Below the pieces are notes generated by a model. It saw only the letters and a program-made list of their open reading frames with translations. It was not told where the DNA came from and did no database searches. This document shows positions 15,772 through 23,533 of a stretch of 45,196 bases of DNA, piece by piece; the stretch's first letter is position 1; each line of letters begins with the position of its first letter. The DNA is from UBA4421 sp028228615 (GTDB lineage Bacteria > Pseudomonadota > Gammaproteobacteria > Pseudomonadales > Azotimanducaceae). The DNA lies in NCBI GenBank assembly GCA_028228615.1, contig JAOJBS010000020.1, positions 1-45,196 on the forward strand. Reading direction: 5' to 3'. Position numbers and translations under genes: made by a program.

Positions 15772-16146
15772 CTAGCCCTTCGTTAACGGTTTTGTGTAGG
15801 TATTCATGTCAAAATAATCGCGCCACACCTTGATCTTCCCGTCGCGCATTTCAAATACGCCGCAACAAGGTAAATCTACTTTGACGTTGCCTATTTCTGT
15901 GCGGTCAATGCGTTCCACAACCACCAGATCTCCGTCGCCTATTATGTTCAAGATATCCCAAGTGGTTTTTGTCCACGGACCGATGAACCCTTTGATAAAC
16001 ACTTTAAGTTTCTCATGCCCCTGCACGGGTTGGGCGGGCATATTGTGGTAAATGCCGTCTTCGGAAAAATATTCCACTAACTCTTCAGCATTTAAAGCTG
16101 ACCAAGCGGCCATAAATTCTCTAACTGTCTCTACATTATTTGACAC
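15772..16146 (-). CDS. limonene-1,2-epoxide hydrolase-like (NTF2/SnoaL fold) protein
   Basis: A 124-residue cone-fold protein. YHNMPAQPVQGHE matches the LEH segment that supplies the Tyr and Asn holding the catalytic water. ERIDR (R-x-D) and WRDYFD match the Arg and Asp positions of the LEH Asp-Arg-Asp machinery. The family opens epoxides, and relatives cyclise polyketides or act on steroids. I place the start at the GTG 16146-16144 because GGGGAG lies 5 nt before it; the ATG at 16164 lies upstream of that site. It is monocistronic, downstream of a 430-bp gap. Confidence 0.8.
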   Translation of the reverse strand: MSNNVETVREFMAAWSALNAEELVEYFSEDGIYHNMPAQPVQGHEKLKVFIKGFIGPWTKTTWDILNIIGDGDLVVVERIDRTEIGNVKVDLPCCGVFEMRDGKIKVWRDYFDMNTYTKPLTKG

Positions 16147-16593
16147 GCAATCTCCCCAGAACATCCTTGAAGTGAGTAGGAATGTACGCCATTCACCTAA
16201 CTAACAAAAGGCTGGGCGAAACCCATCTGAGACTGCTAACCGGCAACTGAGCACAACTTTGCGACAAGCTACTGAGTAAAAGGTAGCGCGATTAATGATG
16301 CGCCTAACTATCGGGCGGATTCGAAAAGGGTTCTGCTGTTGGCTTTAACCTCCAAAACTCGAACGCGACACTGATGCTAGGCAAATTAATCCCAAAAAAC
16401 AGAAACTCCATGCACTAACTCAGCTATTTTTGGGTATGCGCTGGGAATATTGAAGAGTACCAAAAGGAAAAAATTTGTGGCTTCTGCAACGCCCCCAACC
16501 AACCAAATTTGATACAGTTAATAACAATCCACGAGCCTTTGAAGACATCAGAAGGTTTCATGACTGTCATTTTACTCGAATAAGGAACAAACC
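16147..16593. other. divergent intergenic stretch
   Basis: No ORF, repeat or stable hairpin worth calling was seen. It must carry the promoters of the leftward LEH-like gene and the rightward DUF2147 gene. AAGGAA at 16582-16587 is the ribosome site of the latter. Confidence 0.3.
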
Positions 16594-17019
16594 GTGCGCG
16601 TTGCCATTGTTGTAATCACCCTATTTTTATCTACAAGCGTTTTTGCCGAAACCAACCCTACCGGGTTTTGGAATACATTCGATGAAGACGGCAGCTTACT
16701 TTCAACCGTAGCAGTCAAAATTGAAGATGCTAAGTTGTACGCCAACATTGTTGCCGTGCATACGCCCGGCGACAAAAACCCAATGTGCGAGCAATGCAAA
16801 GGTGATCTGTATGGTAAACCAGTTATTGGTATGACAATCATTAACGGGCTCACACTGAAAAAGAACGTTTGGCAAAAAGGCACCCTCTTCGACCCCAAAA
16901 CCGGCGGCAGTTTCAAGGGCAAAGTCTGGCTAGAGGATGGCAAACTTCTAGTGCGCGGCTACCTTGGCTTTCTTTATCAAACACAATACTGGGAAAAAGC
17001 GCCCATTACAGATCAGTAA
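16594..17019 (+). CDS. DUF2147 family secreted protein
   Basis: A 141-residue exported protein. Residues 1-18 are a signal peptide (MRVAIVVITLFLSTSVFA, cut before ETNPTG). The mature part has the DUF2147 pattern: PTGFWNTFDEDG, then IVAVHTPGDKNPMCEQC, then GMTIINGLTLKKNVWQKGTL and DPKTGGSFKGKVWLEDG, ending LVRGYLGFLYQTQYWEK. The family is a periplasmic lipocalin-like barrel of unknown ligand. The start is the GTG at 16594, with AAGGAA 6 nt upstream. A CXXC (MCEQC) may form a disulfide. Monocistronic; a weak AAACT-5 nt-AGTTTTTTT hairpin near 17070-17088 could terminate it. Confidence 0.88.
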   Translation: MRVAIVVITLFLSTSVFAETNPTGFWNTFDEDGSLLSTVAVKIEDAKLYANIVAVHTPGDKNPMCEQCKGDLYGKPVIGMTIINGLTLKKNVWQKGTLFDPKTGGSFKGKVWLEDGKLLVRGYLGFLYQTQYWEKAPITDQ

Positions 17020-17163
17020 AAACCCCTGACCTGAAGTGAACGTATAAATGCACAAGGGCATCACCACAAACTAAGTCAGTTTTTTTGCCATGGCAGCGTC
17101 TCATAGTAGCGACAGCGACCTAACGTGTAGACGCTTGCCAAGCGCCAACGACAAATACTGACT

Positions 17164-18510
17164 TCAGTTGTTGGCTGCTCGCCCATTTTTCGTTTGTTCA
17201 ACAATACGCAAAACCTCTGCCTGCAGCGCCTTACCCCGCTCATTCACCAAATCTAAAACATGCAGAGAGGTAGGTACAAAAGCGAAGCCAATTTGGTACT
17301 CCGGGTGCCACTGAAAAATTGAGCCGCCCAGGCCCATCCAACCATAAAAGCCTTCACGCCCATGGTTAAGTGCTTTTTCCAGCGTCGAAGCATTTGCTTT
17401 GGTAGCAGCAAAACGCGCAACACCGCCTTGGGTAAACTGAGTATCCATCAGCCCTAAACTGCGATCTATCGGCGCTTCATGCAGCAACTGACAAGTTCGT
17501 TCACTGAGAATTTGCACGCCGTCACTGGCACCGTTCATAGACATCGCCGAAGCAATTTTTGCCAACCCTCGCGCTGAACAATGAGCGTTAGCCGAAGGCG
17601 TTTCACCAATTTCAATCAGCGGATCGTTAAACACCTCACACAGGGCCGCCAATGGCTCTTTTATACCCTCGGTGCTCTTTAACTGCACGAACGGCGCTGG
17701 GCGCTTAACCCCAGCATTACCTCGCCTAGCGGCGGCGATTTTCAAGCCCCTTGCGAGAATGGTAAAAATGTTGTGGTGCACTTTACGACCCAATATTTGC
17801 GGCTTCAAGCTGTATTTTAAATGTGCAGAAAGGCCAACGGCTTTGATCTTGGCGATGCGCGGCAAATCCGCTTCAGGCACACCGACCATGGCATCGACAC
17901 CAAGCGGCCCAGCAATATCATCACGTAGAAATTCACCAATGGTGCGCCGCTCTGGATCCACTCGACGGAATATTTCATTAACAATCCAACCGCGAGTCAG
18001 CGCATGATATTCCCGCGTGTTGTCCTCATCAGGAGCACTAAAATTTTGCGTCTGACCTTCAATAATTCGACCAATTGCATTGCGCTTAATTTGATCGCGA
18101 TGTAAATCTTGCGCCTCTAATGAAGTATCAAAAGCCGCCAACCCTGCCTCATGACGCATTACATCTGCGATGCTGAGTTGGTCCTTCCCATGAGCACCGA
18201 ACTCCGGCCAGTACCTCACCACTTTAGCGTTATAGTCTAACAGGCCTCGGTCAACTAAAGACGCCATGGCAATCACTTCTAGATTTTTCCCGCTACTAAA
18301 AACGTTAATGAGAGACTCGCCGTTGAAGGCGTTATCTCCAAGTGGATTAGCCCAGAGATCGACGACCTTTTGATCTGCAACATACACACAAAGCTGCGCA
18401 CTGTTTTCAGCGAGCTGCTGCATATTTTTGCTGAATAAACGTTGCAAGCTTTCAAATTCTGGCGCCACTGACCCTTTTACCGTAATGTTTCCCAAGGTAT
18501 ATAAACTCAA
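17164..18510 (-). CDS. beta-lactamase-fold serine hydrolase (EstB / class C-like)
   Basis: A 448-residue member of the beta-lactamase/penicillin-binding-protein superfamily. The active-site S72-x-x-K75 (NVFSSGKNLEV) is followed by KVVRYWPEFGAHGKDQLSIA and the VMRHEAGLAAFD segment typical of cytosolic esterase-like members. A tyrosine in EYHALTRGW sits at the second motif. Such proteins are usually carboxylesterases rather than true beta-lactamases, and the lack of a signal peptide agrees. The start at 18510 is a TTG; a GTG at 18468 with AAGGG upstream is a plausible alternative and loses only 14 residues. Transcribed alone toward the DUF2147 gene. Confidence 0.88.
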   Translation of the reverse strand: MSLYTLGNITVKGSVAPEFESLQRLFSKNMQQLAENSAQLCVYVADQKVVDLWANPLGDNAFNGESLINVFSSGKNLEVIAMASLVDRGLLDYNAKVVRYWPEFGAHGKDQLSIADVMRHEAGLAAFDTSLEAQDLHRDQIKRNAIGRIIEGQTQNFSAPDEDNTREYHALTRGWIVNEIFRRVDPERRTIGEFLRDDIAGPLGVDAMVGVPEADLPRIAKIKAVGLSAHLKYSLKPQILGRKVHHNIFTILARGLKIAAARRGNAGVKRPAPFVQLKSTEGIKEPLAALCEVFNDPLIEIGETPSANAHCSARGLAKIASAMSMNGASDGVQILSERTCQLLHEAPIDRSLGLMDTQFTQGGVARFAATKANASTLEKALNHGREGFYGWMGLGGSIFQWHPEYQIGFAFVPTSLHVLDLVNERGKALQAEVLRIVEQTKNGRAANN

Positions 18511-18697
18511 ATTTAACAGGCTTGCAGGTTACCACTTCAGTGCGGGATTACGAACAGACACCACCGCCCGCATCAATGCTTCAATGCCGGTCGAGGATAC
18601 CGTTGAGCACGGAGCAACCGCTTATACTCTGCTGAAACTTCGTTTAACTAGGGCGCTAAACGGGCTGTTACACCCGTTAAGTGAAGAGGCATGTCAA

Positions 18698-19489
18698 CTA
18701 CCCACAATTGCCCATCCCCATCCCCATGCATTTAGATTGGTCCACTTGGTTGTCTCGCCCTAGGTTTTTAATTTTATCCACCAGAATGGCGCTAAACGCT
18801 TGGTATTGTGCTTTTTGATCATCCTTCAATACCGCCATAACCTGAGCATCCATGCGTTTTACAAGAACACGTCGCTTCTTTTTAAGTTTGCGATTGATAT
18901 CCAGTGATTCTCGAAGAATTTTTTCCGCAGCTATACGCAAGTCGTTACTGAACTTTGTCGCAGATGCTTTAAACACCTTCGCCTGAGAAGCGCTCAAATT
19001 AATAGCCTGAATAGCTTGCATAACATCTGGATCTGCCCAAATACCTCGGGGTTGATTGGCATTCTTTGAGGTTATATTTGCGGCTGTATTTGCTGGCGCA
19101 TTTGAGGCAACGCCGTAGACCTCTTCTATCCGAGTCACGCAGGCGCTTATGATCTTTTTATTGGTGTCATTTTGCGACTGAAAAATGGCTACCTTACGTT
19201 CAATGGGGGCCTCCATAACTGCCAGCATGCCAGCCGAGTCTCCATTGAATTCACTGGCCGCTTTGGCCATGCACCCGCAATAAGCCGGCGCTGCATTAGC
19301 CCCCCTGCCACCGGTACGCTCGAGCCCAGCAACGCAGTTCGCTGTAAAGCGATCAGCAGAGTCTGCAGAGAGCGTTAAGGGACTATATAGCCCTACGAAA
19401 AAGGCCAGAGCTAGGTGCAAACGTCCTAGCAGGTAGATATGAGATTTAATTCGCCGCTGAACCTGTACTAAAAAATTGCTAGTCCCCAT
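18698..19489 (-). CDS. exported helical protein with a Spy/CpxP-like C-terminal half
   Basis: Unknown protein of about 263 residues. A hydrophobic segment near residues 19-42 (YLLGRLHLALAFFVGLYSP) should act as signal or anchor. The next ~70 residues have four cysteines (NCVAGL, YCGCMAK, ISACVTR), probably disulfides. The last ~100 are basic helices (NLSASQAKVFKASATKFSN and INRKLKKKRRVLVKRMDAQV) resembling the hairpin of Spy/CpxP-type periplasmic stress proteins. The extreme end is MGMGMGNCG. I prefer the ATG at 19489, 8 nt from AGGGA, over the one at 19495. A 43-codon ORF overlaps its start. Confidence 0.65.
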   Translation of the reverse strand: MGTSNFLVQVQRRIKSHIYLLGRLHLALAFFVGLYSPLTLSADSADRFTANCVAGLERTGGRGANAAPAYCGCMAKAASEFNGDSAGMLAVMEAPIERKVAIFQSQNDTNKKIISACVTRIEEVYGVASNAPANTAANITSKNANQPRGIWADPDVMQAIQAINLSASQAKVFKASATKFSNDLRIAAEKILRESLDINRKLKKKRRVLVKRMDAQVMAVLKDDQKAQYQAFSAILVDKIKNLGRDNQVDQSKCMGMGMGNCG

Positions 19490-19610
19490 CTTCATCTTCC
19501 CTATTTTTCTTATCGTTATACGGACCTTTATACCGATCTTTATACGGGTTGTGGACCCATTCCAATCGCTTTTTCACGCCTGATGACTGTATGCGCTTGT
19601 TCCGCCGCAT
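19479..19610 (-). CDS. possible 43-aa basic small protein overlapping the next gene
   Basis: From the ATG at 19610 the frame reads MRRNKRIQSSGVKKRLEWVH, then NPYKDRYKGPYNDKKNREDE and DGD, ending with a TAG at 19481-19479 that overlaps the start of the exported protein by 11 bases. The Y-K repeats (PYKDRYKGPYNDKK) and the coupling-type overlap look deliberate. The frame stays open about 30 codons upstream without a usual start codon. There is no good ribosome site at the ATG, so the true start is unsure. Confidence 0.3.
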   Translation of the reverse strand: MRRNKRIQSSGVKKRLEWVHNPYKDRYKGPYNDKKNREDEDGD

Positions 19611-19934
19611 CGTTTCATCGTTTTGATAAACACTCTGCGGCTTTGCTTCTCTCTGAGGTAAATTGAAAGCTCGCCCATACGAACTTAGGCAGGCGCTACA
19701 TTGGGGTTATGCTGGCGCTAAACTGACAAAAAGTTAATCTAGGTAGCCATGTATGTGCGATGTGATGTGATGTGGCTATATTTGCGTGGTTTCTTTGCGC
19801 TGCACAACGCCGCTTGAGTTCAACCAAGCAGTCCCTCAATAAATACAGAAGACCTATCACCTGAAAGCGCTTTAGGTATCTTGCCGAGACCCAGCTTCCA
19901 GCGGCCTCCTGCATTTTACAACATTCGACAGTAC
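19611..19934. other. intergenic stretch upstream of the exported-protein genes
   Basis: No convincing gene. GATGT is repeated four times near 19757-19776. A 72-codon minus-strand frame (19914-19696) has no ribosome site and unremarkable composition, and I reject it. Confidence 0.3.
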
Positions 19935-20051
19935 TTATTCGTCGAAAATACCCTTCTGCTTTTTACGTTCTAACTTTTCCGCTTTTTTCTCTTTGGGTGA
20001 CTTGGCGGCGGCTTTTTTAGTATCTCGCTTATTTTTGTGCTCTTTACTCAT
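19935..20051 (-). CDS. 38-aa lysine-rich small protein
   Basis: An ATG at 20051-20049 is preceded by AGGAGT with 8-nt spacing, a strong ribosome site. The product is MSKEHKNKRDTKKAAAKSPK then EKKAEKLERKKQKGIFDE, stop TAA at 19937-19935. It is about 40% Lys/Arg, with the K-x-P-K-E-K-K-A core that I remember from short unannotated proteins of other gammaproteobacteria. No membrane segment. The role is unknown; binding nucleic acid or the ribosome is only a guess from charge. Too short for standard ORF cut-offs, so easily missed. Confidence 0.7.
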   Translation of the reverse strand: MSKEHKNKRDTKKAAAKSPKEKKAEKLERKKQKGIFDE

Positions 20052-20411
20052 GTTGTTCACTCCTAGTAAACATTAACGAATCAGGACCCAGGGATACTGT
20101 GCAATTCCTCCTCTATTGGACATCGCTATGAACAGAACTTTGCTGGCTAAAACCGTAGGCCAGCACATCAAACAGATTTGAGCGTAACACATAGCCCAAA
20201 AGACTATTGGCTGCACCTTAGCCAGCAAAAGCGCGGCTATCCATCATGACCTGTCTCCCTGCAAAAAAAATGAGCCATCAGATTGACCGCAAAAGCAGTT
20301 TTACTTAAACCTCGCTAGATAGTGAGGCTGTTCTGATGCAATAACGTTCTTTTCAACAATATATATTCAAAAAACGTCCACCCAGCTTTACCAAACCACT
20401 CGCAAAGAGGC
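20052..20411. other. intergenic stretch
   Basis: No gene seen. It holds the promoter of the leftward small Lys-rich gene and, at its right edge, leads into the 20-bp palindrome. An AT-rich part near 20340-20375 (CAACAATATATATTC) could be promoter material for either side. Confidence 0.3.
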
Positions 20412-20431
20412 CTTAGCGCAGCTGCGCTAAG
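20412..20431. promoter_or_regulatory. 20-bp perfect palindrome upstream of the 20482 gene
   Basis: CTTAGCGCAG (20412-20421) is followed directly by its exact reverse complement CTGCGCTAAG (20422-20431), with no spacer. The centre is 60 bp upstream of the start codon at 20482. A perfect zero-loop palindrome cannot make a normal terminator hairpin and is better suited to a symmetrical dimeric repressor or a site-specific DNA enzyme. Confidence 0.5.
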
Positions 20432-20481
20432 AGACGGGGCCGTTGCACTAGAAAGTTAGCAGAAATGGAGAAATAGGGCCT

Positions 20482-20808
20482 ATGGTAGATCAGCGTCGGC
20501 GCAGATACCTCGCCAAATTAGCCGCAAAGATCAAATCCTTTTATGAAGCTCAGAGACAGGAGCGGGAAGCCAATGTAAAACTCACTGGGACAGAGAAAGC
20601 GAAAAACCAGCTGGACGGCTTTATGCAGGCAGGCTTGATCAGCCAGTTAGTAAATAAAGCAGATCTGCGAAAAACCTTGGATGAGGCCCATTTTGACGTA
20701 TTCAAAATGACACAAGACGAGAGGCGTAAACAGCTGTCAGAAGAAACCAATACTGAGCTTGATTGGTCTATCTACGATGAACCCACTATATTTCGGAAAT
20801 TTGAATAA
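20482..20808 (+). CDS. hypothetical protein, 108 aa
   Basis: Unknown. A strongly basic, helical N-terminus (MVDQRRRRYLAKLAAKIKSF) is followed by amphipathic helices and an acidic end (ETNTELDWSIYDEPTIFRKF). No signal peptide or membrane segment. AGGG lies 5 nt from the ATG and GGAG further up. Preceded by the perfect palindrome. Converges with the sodium channel gene. Confidence 0.65.
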   Translation: MVDQRRRRYLAKLAAKIKSFYEAQRQEREANVKLTGTEKAKNQLDGFMQAGLISQLVNKADLRKTLDEAHFDVFKMTQDERRKQLSEETNTELDWSIYDEPTIFRKFE

Positions 20809-20906
20809 TCAGCATGACTTCTTGACCCTGCCTCAAACGCATGGACAAAGCGCGTGACTGTGACCCTAGCTCAAAAACCCATCGCACAATTTCAGCTAAA
20901 ATTCCC

Positions 20907-20929
20907 GCTAGACAGACCGTGCGTCTAGC
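20907..20929. terminator. hairpin between convergent genes
   Basis: GCTAGAC (20907-20913) pairs with GTCTAGC (20923-20929) across a 9-nt loop. It lies between the convergent 20482 gene and the channel gene and could stop transcription from either side. No T-run. Confidence 0.35.
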
Positions 20930-20952
20930 CCCGGGGAAACCTCAGTGAACAC

Positions 20953-21747
20953 CTACCCTTTTATCTTTCTGATCTCTGCCAACAAGCGCTCTTCCATATC
21001 GCGCATGTCCTTGGTCAGCGCATCCTTGATCTCTACCCTACTTTCTTCGGCATGCTCCTCTGCGGTCTCGTCCGCATCGCTACTCATGGCATTAACGATA
21101 ACGGCGATAAAGAGATTCAACATCGTGAAGGTAGTGACCAATATATAAACCACAAAGAATGCCCAGGCGCTGGGGTGCACCGCCATGACCGGGCGCACAA
21201 TACCCATAGACCAGCTCTCAAGGGTCATAATTTGGAACAACGTATACATGGTGCTGCCCAAATTCCCGAACCATTCTGGGAAAGTATCGCCATATAAGTG
21301 GGTGCCGATAACGGCGAATACATAAAAGAGCAGGGTCATAATGGTAGCGACAGAGGCGATACCGGGAATGGCTGTGAGCAGCCCTTCTATGACCTTGCGC
21401 ATTGCAGGGGCTGCGGAAATCAGCCTCAGCACTCGCAGCACGCGCAGCGCACGCAGGGCTGCGAAGGTTTCACTGGCAGGAATAAGTGCAATACCAACGA
21501 TAAATAAGTCGAACAAGCTCCAAGGGTTGGTGAAAAACTTCAGCCGATAGACATACAGTCTAAGCACAATTTCAACGACAAAAATCTGCAAAATAAGCGT
21601 ATCTACAGACTCCAAAAACCAACCGTAATCCGCCATCAGACTGTTGGAGGTCTCTAACCCCAGAATAATGGCGTTGATAATAATTAGGCCAATGATCGTG
21701 TTTTGAAACTTGTCGTTTTCAACAAAACTTTGGATCTTTTCTCTCAT
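20953..21747 (-). CDS. NavAb/NaChBac-type voltage-gated sodium channel
   Basis: A one-domain, six-helix cation channel subunit that forms tetramers in the inner membrane. Numbered from the ATG at 21747 (264 aa), S1-S3 are in the first 90 residues with the conserved PWSLFDLFIV. S4 carries R99, R102, R105 and R108 (LRALRVLRVLRL). The pore loop has TLESWSM at 175-181, the sodium-selective filter known from NavAb. S6 (FTMLNLFIAVIVNAM) is followed by an acidic tail and a short coiled coil (DMEERLLAEIRKIK). Similarity to NavAb is obvious along the whole length. A TTG at 21762 would add five residues. Monocistronic; the homopyrimidine tract lies upstream. Confidence 0.95.
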   Translation of the reverse strand: MREKIQSFVENDKFQNTIIGLIIINAIILGLETSNSLMADYGWFLESVDTLILQIFVVEIVLRLYVYRLKFFTNPWSLFDLFIVGIALIPASETFAALRALRVLRVLRLISAAPAMRKVIEGLLTAIPGIASVATIMTLLFYVFAVIGTHLYGDTFPEWFGNLGSTMYTLFQIMTLESWSMGIVRPVMAVHPSAWAFFVVYILVTTFTMLNLFIAVIVNAMSSDADETAEEHAEESRVEIKDALTKDMRDMEERLLAEIRKIKG

Positions 21748-22240
21748 ACTTAGCAATACCAATCTGGTCCGTGGAGGGCGGCACTAGGTCTCCAACGACC
21801 TATTTACCGAGCGTAATTATGCCGCTAATAATACCTCAAAGACGCAAGCAGGTTGACGCGCGACATCATCAATTCACGAAATAGGAATAATTGACCAGCA
21901 TAGTCTCAAGCAAAATGGGGAAACATGATGAAATACATGTCACCTGCAACATGACTTACTCGGCGGACGAACACATGGTGCAGTAGAAGATAGTCGCCGT
22001 GGTGCTTTCTTCGTCTGTTCCTGTTTCTTTCTGTGTCTATTTCTTTTCTCTTTTCTCTTCTTTCCCTTTTCTCTTTTCTCTTTTCTCTTCTCTAACCCCC
22101 TACTCCCCAAAAAAATGAAAAGCTAGAAATTCGCCCTATACAACCTTCAAGAAAAAGTTTCTTATACCGACACAGAGGATTTAGCACCAAGGCGCAATCT
22201 ATTGCACTATCGGTATACAAGAAAAGTTGGGAAATGAAGA
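21748..22240. promoter_or_regulatory. divergent promoter region with low-complexity tract and inverted repeat
   Basis: Between the leftward channel and the rightward membrane protein. Besides the homopyrimidine run at 22040-22093, TATACCGA (22163-22170) and TCGGTATA (22210-22217) are inverted 39 bp apart. Each is beside a near-copy of CAAGAAAAGTT (about 22149 and 22217). This inverted/direct arrangement just before the 22241 gene may be regulatory. Confidence 0.35.
22040..22093 (+). repeat. 54-nt uninterrupted homopyrimidine tract, TTTTCTC repeats
   Basis: Fifty-four bases contain only C and T on the plus strand, built largely from the 7-mer TTTTCTC, and include perfect mirror repeats such as CTCTTTTCTCTTTTCTC. 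Homopurine-homopyrimidine mirror repeats can adopt triplex (H-DNA) and can vary in length by slippage. It lies about 300 bp upstream of the channel gene and 150 bp upstream of the next gene. Confidence 0.8.
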
Positions 22241-22840
22241 ATGCTCAGTGCAACAGAATTTTATCAAGTCACGCCGCTACTTATGTGGGTGTTATGGATA
22301 GAAGCCGTCATTTATCTCGGTATTGGTATTTACGAAATATTCGATGATTTCGTCGCCACGGTGCCCAAATGGGCAGAGCAAGAGGGTGGCATTAACGCGT
22401 GGATTAGAATCCAAGATGTTGTTGCACGTAAAATGCACGCAGCCATTTGCATCATCTTGGGCTTTGTCGCGCTAAACGGTGCACTGGAAAGTCACGTCAC
22501 GAGGTTTGAATTGGAACTGATTTTCATCAGCTTCGCCGTGCTCATGCCTGTGATTTGGTCCACTATGATGCCGGGGAAACTAGGCTTCATGGTGATTTTG
22601 CTGAAGCCGGAATTTTGGTTGCAACTGGTTATGTTTATATTTTTCAGCCACTTGGTGCGAACAGAAATATTGATCATCTGCGCGGCACTCAATGTATGGG
22701 GCATCTTCGTTAACCTCACTCACGTGCGGAAGGTCTTTTTTCAGCCTTATACTTATGCAGAACTGAGAAAGCATGTGGTAGCCGCCGCAGGCGAAGCGTA
22801 CGCTGCAAAAATAGATAAGCTGGCAGGCCACAAGCCGTAA
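22241..22840 (+). CDS. hypothetical multi-pass membrane protein, 199 aa
   Basis: I know no family. About five hydrophobic segments are visible: residues ~10-32 (LLMWVLWIEAVIYLGIGIY), ~66-82, ~90-106, ~118-140 and ~143-160. A charged C-terminal tail ends LRKHVVAAAGEAYAAKIDKL. IWSTMMPGKLGFMVILLKPE sits between helices. GGGAAATGAAGA precedes the ATG. The secreted phosphatase-like gene starts 54 bp downstream on the same strand and may be co-transcribed. Confidence 0.7.
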   Translation: MLSATEFYQVTPLLMWVLWIEAVIYLGIGIYEIFDDFVATVPKWAEQEGGINAWIRIQDVVARKMHAAICIILGFVALNGALESHVTRFELELIFISFAVLMPVIWSTMMPGKLGFMVILLKPEFWLQLVMFIFFSHLVRTEILIICAALNVWGIFVNLTHVRKVFFQPYTYAELRKHVVAAAGEAYAAKIDKLAGHKP

Positions 22841-22893
22841 CATGTAAAAAATGTCATCCCGGCAACCCTACTGCTACAAGGACTATTAGATCG

Positions 22894-23451
22894 ATGAAAA
22901 ATATAGCACTGTCACTGACACTACTGCTGTTAACCCCCCTGTTTATGACTGCGAGTTGGAGTCAGGAATCAGACAAGACCTCCGCTCAAGCCCCTTTGAC
23001 CGATGTTTTGAACTTCTATGCCATGACCGCAAATATCGCTGCGTCTGGACAGCCGGCCCCAGATCAGTTCACCCAAGTTAGAGATGCCAATTATTCCGCT
23101 GTCATCAATCTGGCTATGCCTGACTCTGCTAACGCATTGGCTAACGAGGGTGAAATCGTCAACGGCCTAGGTATGGCCTACACACACATCCCTGTGCCAT
23201 GGGATGCGCCCAGCGCTATACACGTAAAACAGTTTTTCGACAGCATGGATGCGCTTGAGCAAAAAGACCAAAACGTGCTGGTACACTGCGCCGCAAATTA
23301 CCGCGCGTCGGTATTTACCTATAAATATCTCACGCTAAGAAAAGGCTTGTCCGCTGAGCAGGCCACCACCCCACTGCTGAAAAAGTGGCTGCCGGAAATG
23401 GACGCAAATTGGCTGGCGGTTATGGCACTGACAGCGCAAGAGATAGAATAG
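22894..23451 (+). CDS. secreted protein-tyrosine-phosphatase-like protein (DUF442/BLH-like)
   Basis: A 185-residue exported protein. Residues 1-23 are a signal peptide (MKNIALSLTLLLLTPLFMTA, then SWSQ). The mature part follows the small PTP-like fold: AASGQPAPDQFTQVRDANYS, AVINLAMPDSANA, YTHIPVPWDAPS, then the P-loop VLVHCAANYRAS. The loop is C-x4-R, one residue shorter than the C-x5-R of classical tyrosine phosphatases, as in DUF442/BLH proteins, so enzymatic activity is plausible but not certain. No aspartate acid is obvious beyond PWDAPS. AAGGA lies about 12 nt upstream of the ATG. Substrate unknown. Confidence 0.75.
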   Translation: MKNIALSLTLLLLTPLFMTASWSQESDKTSAQAPLTDVLNFYAMTANIAASGQPAPDQFTQVRDANYSAVINLAMPDSANALANEGEIVNGLGMAYTHIPVPWDAPSAIHVKQFFDSMDALEQKDQNVLVHCAANYRASVFTYKYLTLRKGLSAEQATTPLLKKWLPEMDANWLAVMALTAQEIE

Positions 23452-23495
23452 GTTGGCAACTGTCAGAAATATTTTTATATAGTAAGCTCAAGCAT

Positions 23496-23533
23496 ACTAT
23501 GCCGATGGGATAGTACTATGCCGTCGGAATAGT
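23496..23533. repeat. tandem pair of 19-bp near-palindromes
   Basis: Two adjacent 19-bp units (23496-23514 and 23515-23533) agree at 16 of 19 positions. Each begins ACTATGCCG and ends ATAGT, so each is also nearly self-complementary. They lie between convergent genes; the second unit covers the stop of the NTF2-like gene. Possible terminator or protein site. Confidence 0.5.

Noticed and set aside
19696..19914. 72-codon minus-strand ORF.
   Set aside because: No ribosome site, no domain pattern, and part of it is translated GATGT repeats.
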